64,000 nt of DNA, taken from positions 1 through 64,000 of the forward strand of contig NZ_LR590484.1 in the NCBI RefSeq assembly GCF_901482695.1, read 5' to 3'. The stretch's first letter is position 1, and every line of letters begins with the position of its first letter. Positions 17,771 through 26,511 of this stretch are shown in pieces. The position numbers and the translations under genes were made by a program. Under the pieces are notes generated by a model. The model did no database searches, had not been told where the DNA came from, and worked only from the letters and a program-made list of their open reading frames with translations. This stretch comes from Sphingobacterium thalpophilum (GTDB taxonomy: Bacteria > Bacteroidota > Bacteroidia > Sphingobacteriales > Sphingobacteriaceae).

Positions 17771-19390
17771 TTAGCCGTCAGAAAGGTTATCTTCCATGAA
17801 ATATTCGCCAGCCGTGCGCTCAATGGCTAAACCCTGCTTATACCGGTTCATAAAAACAGTGAAACCTTCTACATCTCTGGGCTCCGGAGCAATAATCTGT
17901 TCTTCTAACCGTACAAAAACGCGGTCAGACAAGTAGCTAGATAATGTTTCCGCATCCTTTCTGTTGACCATAAAGGATGCCAGAACTGCCATCCCCCAAG
18001 CGCCCGCCTCTCCGGCCGTAGCCATCACCGAAACGGGTGTATCGAGTGCCGCCGCGCATATTTTTTGCGCGGGAAGACGGGTTTTGAACAGACCGCCATG
18101 TGCTTTAATCTGTTCGATCCGGATGTGCTCTCCATTTGTTAAAATATCCATTCCCAGGCGGAGTGCAGCAAAAGCAGAAAATAGATGTGTGCGCATAAAG
18201 TTGGATAAATTAAAGCGGCTTGCAGGGCACCGGACAAAAAGCGGCCGGCCGACATCGACACCGGTGATACTTTCTGCGGAATAATAGCCGTAGCTCAACA
18301 ATGCTCCTCCGTCGGGTTCTGCATTCATAGCTTTGTTAAATAGCGTTTCATAAATCCTATCCATGTCCGGCGCGAGTCCCATCGCCTGATAAAACTCACG
18401 GAATAAATTTACCCATGCGTTGATATCGCCGGAGCAGTTATTGGCAAGGATGATACCGACCGGCTTCCCATCTGGGGTTGCCATGATATCAATCTCAGGA
18501 TATATCTTAGACAGTTCTTTTTCCAGTACAAACTGGGCAAAAATGGATGTACCTACAGAGATATTCCCCGCGCGTATATTCACGCTATTTGTAGCCACAG
18601 TCCCGGTACCACCATCTCCTTCCGGAGGACACATCGGAATACCCGCCTCCAGCGAGCCAGAAGGATCCAGTAACTGGGCTCCTTCGACACTGAGGTGCCC
18701 CGCAGATTCACCTGCAACGCGAATAGTAGGCAAGACATCGATCAGGTTCCAGGAATATTCCCTTTGGGCAATCAGGTTATCAAAAACCGCTAACTTATTC
18801 TCATCAAACTTTCTTTTAGTCAGGTCAACAGGAAACATACCGGAAGCATCACCAATTCCCAAGTACCTTTCTCCGGTGAGGCGCCAGTGGATATAGCCAG
18901 CCAGTGTCGTTACATAATCTATCTGAGCAACATGCTCCTCCCGGTTCAGAACGGCCTGAAACAGATGAGCTATGCTCCACCTCTGCGGGATTTTAAACTG
19001 GAAGCGCTCAGTCAGCTGCGCTGCCGCGGCTGCTGTGGTCATATTCCTCCAGGTGCGGAACGGCACCAGCAGTTTTCCGGTTTTGTCGACAGCAATATAG
19101 CCCTGCATCATCGCCGAACAGCCTATGGCCGCCACCCGTGTTAATAACACACCGTAGCGATTTTTGACTTCCATAGCCAATCTCGCATACGCTTTTTGAA
19201 GTCCGTTAACTATCTCGTCCTGGCTATATGTCCAATACCCAGCTATCAGCTGATTTTCCCAATCATATAGGCCTGACGCTAGCTGTTCACATGTATCATT
19301 AACCAATACAGCTTTAATTCTCGTCGAACCCAATTCTATGCCAAGATAGGTTCTGCCCTGAATTATCGCCGCCTTCATGTTATTATCCAT
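17771..19390 (-). CDS. FGGY-family carbohydrate kinase (possible pentulose kinase)
   Basis: 539 aa, cytoplasmic. The FGGY N-terminal ATPase lobe has 'YLGIELGSTRIKAVLVND' (phosphate-1 loop) near residues 16-33, a substrate-lobe segment 'MMQGYIAVD', and 'GDGGTGTVATNSV' and 'GNISVGTSIFAQ' in the middle. The C-terminal lobe has 'IKAHGGLFKT' and 'AGEAGAWGMAVLA'. Xylan context would fit a xylulokinase, but it is not a standard XylB and no xylose isomerase lies nearby, so the substrate is open (xylulose, ribulose or another ketose). It is placed between the acetylesterase (32 nt upstream) and the Fsr carrier. Confidence 0.82.
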   Translation of the reverse strand: MDNNMKAAIIQGRTYLGIELGSTRIKAVLVNDTCEQLASGLYDWENQLIAGYWTYSQDEIVNGLQKAYARLAMEVKNRYGVLLTRVAAIGCSAMMQGYIAVDKTGKLLVPFRTWRNMTTAAAAAQLTERFQFKIPQRWSIAHLFQAVLNREEHVAQIDYVTTLAGYIHWRLTGERYLGIGDASGMFPVDLTKRKFDENKLAVFDNLIAQREYSWNLIDVLPTIRVAGESAGHLSVEGAQLLDPSGSLEAGIPMCPPEGDGGTGTVATNSVNIRAGNISVGTSIFAQFVLEKELSKIYPEIDIMATPDGKPVGIILANNCSGDINAWVNLFREFYQAMGLAPDMDRIYETLFNKAMNAEPDGGALLSYGYYSAESITGVDVGRPLFVRCPASRFNLSNFMRTHLFSAFAALRLGMDILTNGEHIRIEQIKAHGGLFKTRLPAQKICAAALDTPVSVMATAGEAGAWGMAVLASFMVNRKDAETLSSYLSDRVFVRLEEQIIAPEPRDVEGFTVFMNRYKQGLAIERTAGEYFMEDNLSDG

Positions 19391-19422
19391 ATTTTGTAAA
19401 ACAAATTTCCACGGTTAAAAAA

Positions 19423-21300
19423 TCACCAGCTGTCGGTCCGGAACGGAGAGGCCAGCAGCTGTTGCCTGTTGATCAGATTAGCATCCTCCGGATTATCACT
19501 CCAGGCGTAGCGTACCGCCACGGGGTGGGCTATATCCCTATGACTGACCACGACGGTCTTGCCCTTGACAACAGCGTCCGCCCAGACAAACTGGCGGTCC
19601 TGCCCAGCGATGGCAAAGTGTCTCAATGGCTGCCCGTCCCTGCTTGCCAGTCCAGTGCCGACCTCCTTAAAAAAGAGCACGATCCTGCTGTCCTTGATTT
19701 CCATACGCTCATAGACGGGTCCTGAGCTTACCAGCTTTTCACCATACACCAGTTTGCGGGCAGCCAGCAGCAACCGTGCAGCAAGGTCTTTTTTATTCAG
19801 AGGATGAATATCGTTCCACTCGCCAATATCATAGTTGACCGTCAACGCTGTATAGGGAACGTCACGGGATACCTTAAACTGCGCTTCCCGTACACCCGCC
19901 CATCCCGATGCAGACGGACGCTCCTGTTTGCGCATATAATTAGGTAGCTGCACCAGCAAAAAAGGCAGCTGCGGGCGCTCCAACGTCAGGCGCCAGTCTT
20001 TGATCAGCAGACGCAGATACTGTTCGTAGGTCTGAGGACTGCCCGTATTGGCCTCTCCCTGATACCAGATCACGCCGCTCACGGCCACATCTTTTATCGG
20101 ATAGATCATGCCGTTATAGAGCTTTGATCCCACTTCATTTATATTTTGAAGTCGCGGCAGATAGCTTTTGGCAAGATCGGGATCCATGCCTACCTGATAT
20201 TTCCAGGGTCCAGCCAGATTGATCTCCTGGTCATTCACCAGCAGCTTATAAGCCTTGCCTTCCACAAATCCCCCATTACCTGTAGTAGACCGCAGGCGTA
20301 CCGTCACGGTATTGTGCCCAGCGCGCAGGATACCTGCCCGTACGGGGTACTTGCGGGGCGGATACATATAGCCGGTGGCACCCACAAAGTGGCCATTGAC
20401 AAATACCGAATCACTGTCGATCAGGGTCCCCAGGTACAACATGCCATACCGCCCCGCCAGCTCGCCCGGCAATTCAAATGATTTTCTAAAATAGACCACT
20501 CCCTTGTTATGCAGTTGCTGGTCCCGCCACCATCCCGGCACGGTAAAGGTAGGCCAGCTACTGTCGTTCCAGTCTGGCTTTATCCAGTCCCGGATACCGC
20601 GGTCCTGCTGCGCCAGCTGCATGCTGTCCAGTGCGGGGCGGTCGAGCAGCAGCCGGGGAAATTCTTTTAGCTGATCCTGGCTGATCCAGCTTTCTATATT
20701 CGAGCCGCCGAGGCTCGACACGAGCATGCCCACGGGTACACCGGTATGAGCATAGCTCTGCTGTGCATAGAAATAGGCCAATGCCGTCCAGTTCATCACT
20801 TCTGAGGCTACAGCGGAGTACCAGCGACCGCCGGTTATTTCGCTGCGGCGGTCCAGTGCACTCTGTGTCGGCACCTTAAAATAACGGATCATATGGTTAT
20901 TGGATTCATTGATCTCCGGAAAGCGTTCTACCAGCCTTTCTATCGGTGTCTCCATATTGGACTGCCCCGAGCAAAGCCATACATCGCCGATCAGGACATC
21001 GCGGATAGCGATCTCATTCACCTGCAGCAGATAAGGGCCTCCGGCTTTCTGTGCCGGCAGTCTGATGGCCCAGTTACCTGCCGCATCCGCCTCAGTCAGG
21101 TAGCTTTGGCCACGAAAACGAACCGTTATTTTTTCACCGCTGTCGGCCCAGCCCCAGATTTTCAGTTCGGTATCACGCTGCAGCACCATGCGATCTGCTA
21201 TCAGCGCAGGCAGCCGCACCGCTGCGGACGAGACTGCAGTATAGAGGAACAGAGCTAAGGTCAGGACAAGAGCACAGGCTTTTCTTTTTTTCATCTTCAT
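19423..21300 (-). CDS. SGNH-type sialate O-acetylesterase-like / CE20-like carbohydrate acetylesterase
   Basis: About 625 aa from ATG 21300, which gives a proper signal peptide (MKMKKRKAC...AVSSA). The frame is open 66 nt further up, but that extension adds a non-leader sequence. Residues about 105-120 carry the nucleophile block 'LCSGQSNM' (Ser114), then 'VSSLGGSNIESW' and a late 'NDIHPLNKKDLAARL' supplying Asp/His. A jelly-roll domain ('YFRKSFELPG...YLGTLIDSDSVFVNG') is inserted in the middle, as in CE20 acetylxylan esterases and related enzymes. In this operon it should remove acetyl groups from xylo-oligosaccharides. It follows susD after about 70 nt. Confidence 0.87.
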   Translation of the reverse strand: MKMKKRKACALVLTLALFLYTAVSSAAVRLPALIADRMVLQRDTELKIWGWADSGEKITVRFRGQSYLTEADAAGNWAIRLPAQKAGGPYLLQVNEIAIRDVLIGDVWLCSGQSNMETPIERLVERFPEINESNNHMIRYFKVPTQSALDRRSEITGGRWYSAVASEVMNWTALAYFYAQQSYAHTGVPVGMLVSSLGGSNIESWISQDQLKEFPRLLLDRPALDSMQLAQQDRGIRDWIKPDWNDSSWPTFTVPGWWRDQQLHNKGVVYFRKSFELPGELAGRYGMLYLGTLIDSDSVFVNGHFVGATGYMYPPRKYPVRAGILRAGHNTVTVRLRSTTGNGGFVEGKAYKLLVNDQEINLAGPWKYQVGMDPDLAKSYLPRLQNINEVGSKLYNGMIYPIKDVAVSGVIWYQGEANTGSPQTYEQYLRLLIKDWRLTLERPQLPFLLVQLPNYMRKQERPSASGWAGVREAQFKVSRDVPYTALTVNYDIGEWNDIHPLNKKDLAARLLLAARKLVYGEKLVSSGPVYERMEIKDSRIVLFFKEVGTGLASRDGQPLRHFAIAGQDRQFVWADAVVKGKTVVVSHRDIAHPVAVRYAWSDNPEDANLINRQQLLASPFRTDSW

Positions 21301-21371
21301 ACGATTGCACATTCCGCAAATAACAGTGCAGGACCGCTCATCCTGTACAGATGGCATGTCCTGCACTGTTA

Positions 21372-23333
21372 TTAGTTATATCCGGGATTCTGGTAGGCTG
21401 CTTTTTCGGCTGCCGACATATCCATGGCATCCAGCTGTCCTTGCGGGATAGGCCGCAGGTAGTGGAAGGGTTGTATTGACCGAGTGAAGGTTGCTGCCGT
21501 GTGGTCACCTACATTCGAACCGGCAATACGATAGGTTTTAGCGATGTCGGACCAAGTCTGTGTACGCACGAGGTCATACCAGCGGTAGCCCTCACCATAA
21601 TACTCACGCGAACGTTCGGCCAAGATGTAATTGAGCGTAATCTGAGCCGGCGTCGCAGCCAGCATTTCGGCACGGCGGTTGGCTTCCTTGGCCGTGTTGC
21701 CGTTGTTGTCCCAGCGCCATACCCCCGCGCGGCCGCGGATCACGTTGACCAGGTCACGTGCGCTCTTGCCGGCTTTGGCCGTCGCACCCTTCACTGCCGC
21801 CTCGGCAGCGATAAAGTACAGCTCGGAAAACTTGGCAATATTGAACGGCCGGGTGCTGCCCGCATTGGGCTGTCCCAAACCATTGCCGTTGTCGGTGCGG
21901 TAAGGGCCCAGCTTCCACAGTCCAGGATAGACACGGCGGCTGATGCCCTCCGGAGAGATCACATAGTCGGCCCTGCCGGGGAGTACCCCCGCCCCGATAC
22001 TGCTTTTATAGGTTTTGTTGTCATAGTTGATCGGCGTCTGTGGCTCCTCATTCAAGAAAGTGAGAATGGCCTCTCCCGGTTTGACGGGCATGTTATTGGC
22101 GTTAAACAACGAAGGGTCGCTGATATTTGCCTTGTTCCAGTTGCCGCGGTACACCGTCGTGAAGGTGCCATCGTAGCGCGAGTCGTTGGTTTTGTCGGCA
22201 AAGGTTTCGGTCACCACGTTGATCGTCGGTGCCATCCGTGTCCATGGGCGCCCCAGTGCCTGGGCGGCCTCCCGCTGCACCGAGTTCACCAGATCGGCGG
22301 TATTCCAGGCCGTTGTTTTGGAGCTCGTGATCGACGTGTAATTCCAGGTCATCATCCAGCCCGCAAAGTTGTCGGGTGCACCGCCACTGCCATAGCTCAG
22401 GCTACCGCCATTATACAGCTCGCTGTCTTCGGTATGGTCGGCAAAAAGCAGGATCTCGTTGTTGCGGTCATTGGTCCCCACGTTGACATCGTAAAAGGTG
22501 GGCTGCAGGCCATACGGTCCAGGATTTTCAATAGCAGCCACGGCCATGTCGTAAGCCTGCTGGAAATACCAGGCGCTGGTCTTGCCATCGGGATCCGTCC
22601 GTGCGGTCTCCGGATAAGTCGGTATATTTTTCGGATTTTCCAGCCACCAGGCGTAGGTCAGGTAGGCCTTTGCCAAATATAAGCGGGCCACCGTCTTGCT
22701 CACGGCCCCCTTTAAGCGCGGTGCATCGGGCAGATCGCTAATGGCCTTAGTCAGGTCCGGGAAAATAGCCCGTGTATACACTTCAGCCACGGTATTGCGT
22801 TTGGATTTACGCTCCACAGAGGTACTGTATTTGAGTTCGCCCCCACCCAGGTCGAGCGGCACGCCACCAAAAGTCTGTACCAGCAGGAAATAATCAAATG
22901 CCCGGAAAAAGTGTGCTTCGGCGATGATCGCGGGCGAGGTGCCCACTGCCGGTGCATTTTCGATGATGCCCGAGGCCATGTTGATGTTGGGCAGGGCGGC
23001 CTGCCATGCCACATCCGCCCTGCTATTTACAGCCGTCATCGTACTGAGACCTGTAAAGTCCATCACCTGAAAGTTTTCGTCCGCACTCTGCGCATAGGTC
23101 ACCTCATCGGTCCCCGTCAGGCAGGCATTGTAATAATAGGCCTGTCCATAGATATAGCGCAGGTGGGCATAGAGTCCCACAATACTGTTGTTGATACCGT
23201 TTGGTGTCTTAAAATCCCCCGGCGTAAAGATTCCTCTGGGCTGTTCATCCAAAAATTTGGAGCAGCTGTTCATGCCGAGCATCAGTGAACCAAGGCAGAG
23301 CCCTATGATAAGTTTTGAATTGAAAGTTTTCAT
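21372..23333 (-). CDS. SusD/RagB family glycan-binding lipoprotein, xylan PUL
   Basis: 653 aa, large for SusD. Lipobox MLGMNSC with Cys24, then 'KFLDEQPRGIFTPGDFKT'. SusD-like and RagB/SusD domains follow, with 'AEAHFFRAFDYFLLVQTFGGVPL', 'FNIAKFSELYFIAAEAAVKGA', 'ILAERSREYYGEGYRWYDLVRTQTW' and the ending 'YLRPIPQGQLDAM...YQNPGYN'. It follows susC by 11 nt and should bind xylo-oligosaccharides at the cell surface as lid of that transporter. The gene is intact; sugar specificity is inferred from neighbours only. Confidence 0.95.
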   Translation of the reverse strand: MKTFNSKLIIGLCLGSLMLGMNSCSKFLDEQPRGIFTPGDFKTPNGINNSIVGLYAHLRYIYGQAYYYNACLTGTDEVTYAQSADENFQVMDFTGLSTMTAVNSRADVAWQAALPNINMASGIIENAPAVGTSPAIIAEAHFFRAFDYFLLVQTFGGVPLDLGGGELKYSTSVERKSKRNTVAEVYTRAIFPDLTKAISDLPDAPRLKGAVSKTVARLYLAKAYLTYAWWLENPKNIPTYPETARTDPDGKTSAWYFQQAYDMAVAAIENPGPYGLQPTFYDVNVGTNDRNNEILLFADHTEDSELYNGGSLSYGSGGAPDNFAGWMMTWNYTSITSSKTTAWNTADLVNSVQREAAQALGRPWTRMAPTINVVTETFADKTNDSRYDGTFTTVYRGNWNKANISDPSLFNANNMPVKPGEAILTFLNEEPQTPINYDNKTYKSSIGAGVLPGRADYVISPEGISRRVYPGLWKLGPYRTDNGNGLGQPNAGSTRPFNIAKFSELYFIAAEAAVKGATAKAGKSARDLVNVIRGRAGVWRWDNNGNTAKEANRRAEMLAATPAQITLNYILAERSREYYGEGYRWYDLVRTQTWSDIAKTYRIAGSNVGDHTAATFTRSIQPFHYLRPIPQGQLDAMDMSAAEKAAYQNPGYN

Positions 23334-23344
23334 GCCTGAATGTT

Positions 23345-26300
23345 TTAAAATGAAAGATTGAGCCCCAGAATATAACTTCTCATTGCCGGTGTATTTGTAC
23401 CGACCACCAGTATCCGTCTCAGGCCACCCACGGCGACGTTCTCGTCGCCATAGGAGTTGGGTTCCGGATCACCGCCTGATTCCTTGTGGTAGGGCGAGAA
23501 GAGGACGAATGGATTTTCCACCGTCGCATAGAGGCGCAGGCGGCCAATACCCATGCGTTCCACCCACTTCTGTTTAAAGTTGTATCCCATCGTAATCGTA
23601 CGCACCTTTAGATACGACGCATCGAAATAGCCCAGCGTACTGCCATATTTGGGATTATCACCACTCTGTATGCCTCCCGGTTTCGGATATTTGGCATCCG
23701 TACGGTCTTCACGCCAGTATTCGACGCTCACGTTGTTGCCCGCGCGGGTATTCAGCTGATTGAGGTAGCCGGTACTTCCGTAGAGCGAACTGATCAGCGT
23801 ACCGCCATTCTGGAAGGTACCTACCACATTCAGGTCGACATTTTTGTAGGCCAGACGCGTATTGAAGCCTCCCAGAAAATTGGGCTGGATATTGATGATC
23901 TGCCGGTCCGCAGCACCGATCGCCCGTGTAGGCACACCATTTGCATCGTACTCTCCGGTATATTCCACTTTGATCATTCCCACGTTACCTCCCGGCTCCA
24001 GGATATCCCGATAGGGGTCATCGGCCTGCCACAAGCCAATTTTCTTGTAGTCATAGATCACATCGATCGGATGGCCGACAAACCATTGATTACCTTCATC
24101 ACGCTGGCTTCCGGAGGTCAGTTCAACGAGCTTATTGCGGTTCGCATAGAGGTTGACTCCCACATCCCATTTCCAGCCGTTTTCATTGTCGATCACCGCG
24201 CCGTTGAGGGAGAGTTCAAAGCCTTTGTTCTGCGTCTTTCCGATATTGGCCATGTAGCTGCCGCCACCGTTTGTCGGTGGCAGTCCCACGCGCAGCAATA
24301 TATTGTCGGTATTCTGCACATAGTATTCCATAGTACCGCTGACCCTGTTGTTGAAGAGACCGAAGTCCAGACCGTAGTTGTAGGTCTTGGAAAACTCCCA
24401 GCCCAGCGAAGGATTGGGCAATTCGGACATGTAGTAGCCGGTCAGGAACTGCGTATCGAAATTATACGGTCTTGTACTCAGCAAGCCCAGGGTCTTGTAC
24501 GGATCGACCGCCTGATTGGACGTCTGACCGTAGCCCAGGCGCAGCTTAAGCTGGTTTATCCATGGCACGGCTGACCTGAACTTCTCGTTGTGGATATTCC
24601 ATCCTGCCGAAATCGCCGGATAGGCATGCCACTTGTGCCCCGGTGCCAGTCGCGAGGAGCCGTCGCGGCGCATGGTCATCGTCAGCATGTAGCGGTTGTC
24701 AAAGGTATACATGGCGCGGCCCATAAAAGACATCAGGCTGCTTTTGGCATAGCCCTGCTGGTCAGGGTTGACAATGATCTCCCCCTGGGCGCGGCCGATG
24801 TTATAGAACTGGAACGCATCGATCGGAATATCGCGGGCCGATATCAGCGTGCTGTTGGTGGTGTTCTGCTCCGCCGAATAAAGAGCCACCAAATTGAGGT
24901 TATGTTTTTGCGCAAAGGTACGATCGTAAGTCAGCAGATTTTCCATTACCCATTGTACCGTTCTGCCGTTTGCGACCGAAGCTGTGGACACATTGTCCGG
25001 GGTGCCACTGAATACACCCTGTCCAGTATAGCTGCCATCATTGTTCTGACGGAAGTTGAGTCCAAGGTTGGTGCGGTAGATCAGGCCCTCCACGCCGGGA
25101 ATCCGGATCTCGCTGTACATGTTGTTGTACGAACCGAACACGCGCTGCTGATTAATATAGCTGTCCCCCAGCGCCTCATAGGACTCGCGGGTATGCACCC
25201 ATTGCTGACCCGATGTCTGCTGCTGGATACGGGATTTGAGTGTGCCATCCGCATTAAAGGGATTGGCTATCGGCGAGGCGCTCAGCACGCCGTACAGGCC
25301 TAGGTTGTTGCCATTGGTGATGCTGTAGCTCTGATTGAGGTTGAACCCAAATTTAAATATCTTGCCCACCTGCTGGTCGAGTGCAGCACGCAGATTGTAG
25401 CGGGTATAGTTCTGCAGGGGAACCACGCCCTCATCGCGGAAGTAACCGGCGCCGAAGTTGTAGTTTCCTTTCTCTGCCCCACCGTTGACGCTGATATCGT
25501 GGCTGTTGACCATTCCATTTTTGTAGAAAAGGTCCTGCCAGTCTGTATTGGTATCGTCTGACTCGTCGAGGGTGTTCTGAAACTGTCCCACATAGCGGCG
25601 AATTTCGGCAAACTCCGGACCGGACATCATTGGATATTTGGCAAATACGGTACGCAATCCGGTAAAACCGTTGTACGCCAGCTGTGCCTGCTGCCCCATG
25701 CGCCCCTTGTTGGTGGTCACGAGAATCACGCCGTTGGCACCACGCGAACCGTAGATTGCCGTTGCCGAAGCATCTTTGAGCACATCCACACTCTTGATGT
25801 CCGCGGGATTGATATCCGAGATGGAACCCGCAAACGGAATTCCGTCGAGCACGATCAGCGGATTGTTGTCGGCGGTCAGGGAGCGTGTACCGCGGATCCG
25901 GATCTGCATCGGAGAGCCCGGCTTAGACGAATTCTGCTGCATATTGACCCCTGCAATACGGCCCTGCAGCGCACGGCTGATGTTGGCTGCAGGCACTTCG
26001 TTCATCGTCGTACCGCTTACCGAGGCCACCGAACCCGTCACAGCTTCTTTGCGCTGCGTACCATAACCGATGACCACCACCTCTTCCATGGCAATATCAT
26101 CGGATTGCAGCGTCACCTGCACGCTGTTATTGGCGCCCACCGGCACTTCGGCTGTTTTGTAGCCTACATTGGTGAAGACCAGCACAGCGCCGTTGCCGGC
26201 CTCAATGGTAAATGTGCCCTTACTGTCTGTTGTCGTGCTCCTGGTGCCGCCCTTGACGGATACGGTCACCCCTTCAATGGGCTGTTTCTGCTGGTCTGAG

Positions 26301-26431
26301 ACCAGCCCCTTGACCAGTTTATCCTGTGCAAAGGCCAGCTGTAGAGCTGCCAGCAAAAAGAGCAAGGGCAGTATTCCATATTGTAGCCATCGTTGTCGTT
26401 GCACAGGAATCGTAAACTTCATCATTCTCAT
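23345..26431 (-). CDS. SusC/RagA family TonB-dependent transporter, xylan PUL
   Basis: 1028 aa. Signal peptide to about LAFAQ (residue 36), CarboxypepD_reg-like domain (about 40-110), TonB-box-like 'EEVVVIGYGTQRKEAVTG', plug with 'IRIRGTRSL', 'NPLIVLDGIPFAG' and 'KDASATAIYGSRGANGVILVTTNKG', and a barrel ending in NLSF. It imports xylan oligosaccharides with its SusD partner. It follows the GH43 gene by 80 nt; that gap has no convincing copy of the 21-bp operator seen further upstream, so it is probably read from the GH43 promoter. Confidence 0.96.
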   Translation of the reverse strand: MRMMKFTIPVQRQRWLQYGILPLLFLLAALQLAFAQDKLVKGLVSDQQKQPIEGVTVSVKGGTRSTTTDSKGTFTIEAGNGAVLVFTNVGYKTAEVPVGANNSVQVTLQSDDIAMEEVVVIGYGTQRKEAVTGSVASVSGTTMNEVPAANISRALQGRIAGVNMQQNSSKPGSPMQIRIRGTRSLTADNNPLIVLDGIPFAGSISDINPADIKSVDVLKDASATAIYGSRGANGVILVTTNKGRMGQQAQLAYNGFTGLRTVFAKYPMMSGPEFAEIRRYVGQFQNTLDESDDTNTDWQDLFYKNGMVNSHDISVNGGAEKGNYNFGAGYFRDEGVVPLQNYTRYNLRAALDQQVGKIFKFGFNLNQSYSITNGNNLGLYGVLSASPIANPFNADGTLKSRIQQQTSGQQWVHTRESYEALGDSYINQQRVFGSYNNMYSEIRIPGVEGLIYRTNLGLNFRQNNDGSYTGQGVFSGTPDNVSTASVANGRTVQWVMENLLTYDRTFAQKHNLNLVALYSAEQNTTNSTLISARDIPIDAFQFYNIGRAQGEIIVNPDQQGYAKSSLMSFMGRAMYTFDNRYMLTMTMRRDGSSRLAPGHKWHAYPAISAGWNIHNEKFRSAVPWINQLKLRLGYGQTSNQAVDPYKTLGLLSTRPYNFDTQFLTGYYMSELPNPSLGWEFSKTYNYGLDFGLFNNRVSGTMEYYVQNTDNILLRVGLPPTNGGGSYMANIGKTQNKGFELSLNGAVIDNENGWKWDVGVNLYANRNKLVELTSGSQRDEGNQWFVGHPIDVIYDYKKIGLWQADDPYRDILEPGGNVGMIKVEYTGEYDANGVPTRAIGAADRQIINIQPNFLGGFNTRLAYKNVDLNVVGTFQNGGTLISSLYGSTGYLNQLNTRAGNNVSVEYWREDRTDAKYPKPGGIQSGDNPKYGSTLGYFDASYLKVRTITMGYNFKQKWVERMGIGRLRLYATVENPFVLFSPYHKESGGDPEPNSYGDENVAVGGLRRILVVGTNTPAMRSYILGLNLSF

Positions 26432-26511
26432 AACTTAGGGATTTAAGAAAATTTTGTTTTCAGTTCTGTTTATAATCGTCATTTCAATATTCTTTACACA
26501 TTCAGCACAGT

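Noticed and set aside
21301..21366. Longer start for the acetylesterase gene at 21366
   Set aside because: The extra 22 residues are not leader-like, whereas the ATG at 21300 gives a standard signal peptide.
26432..26511. Possible third copy of the xylan operator before susC (ATTTCAATATTCTTTAC)
   Set aside because: It needs a 2-nt insertion to match the 15-mer and has no second half-site 21 bp away; I do not count it.
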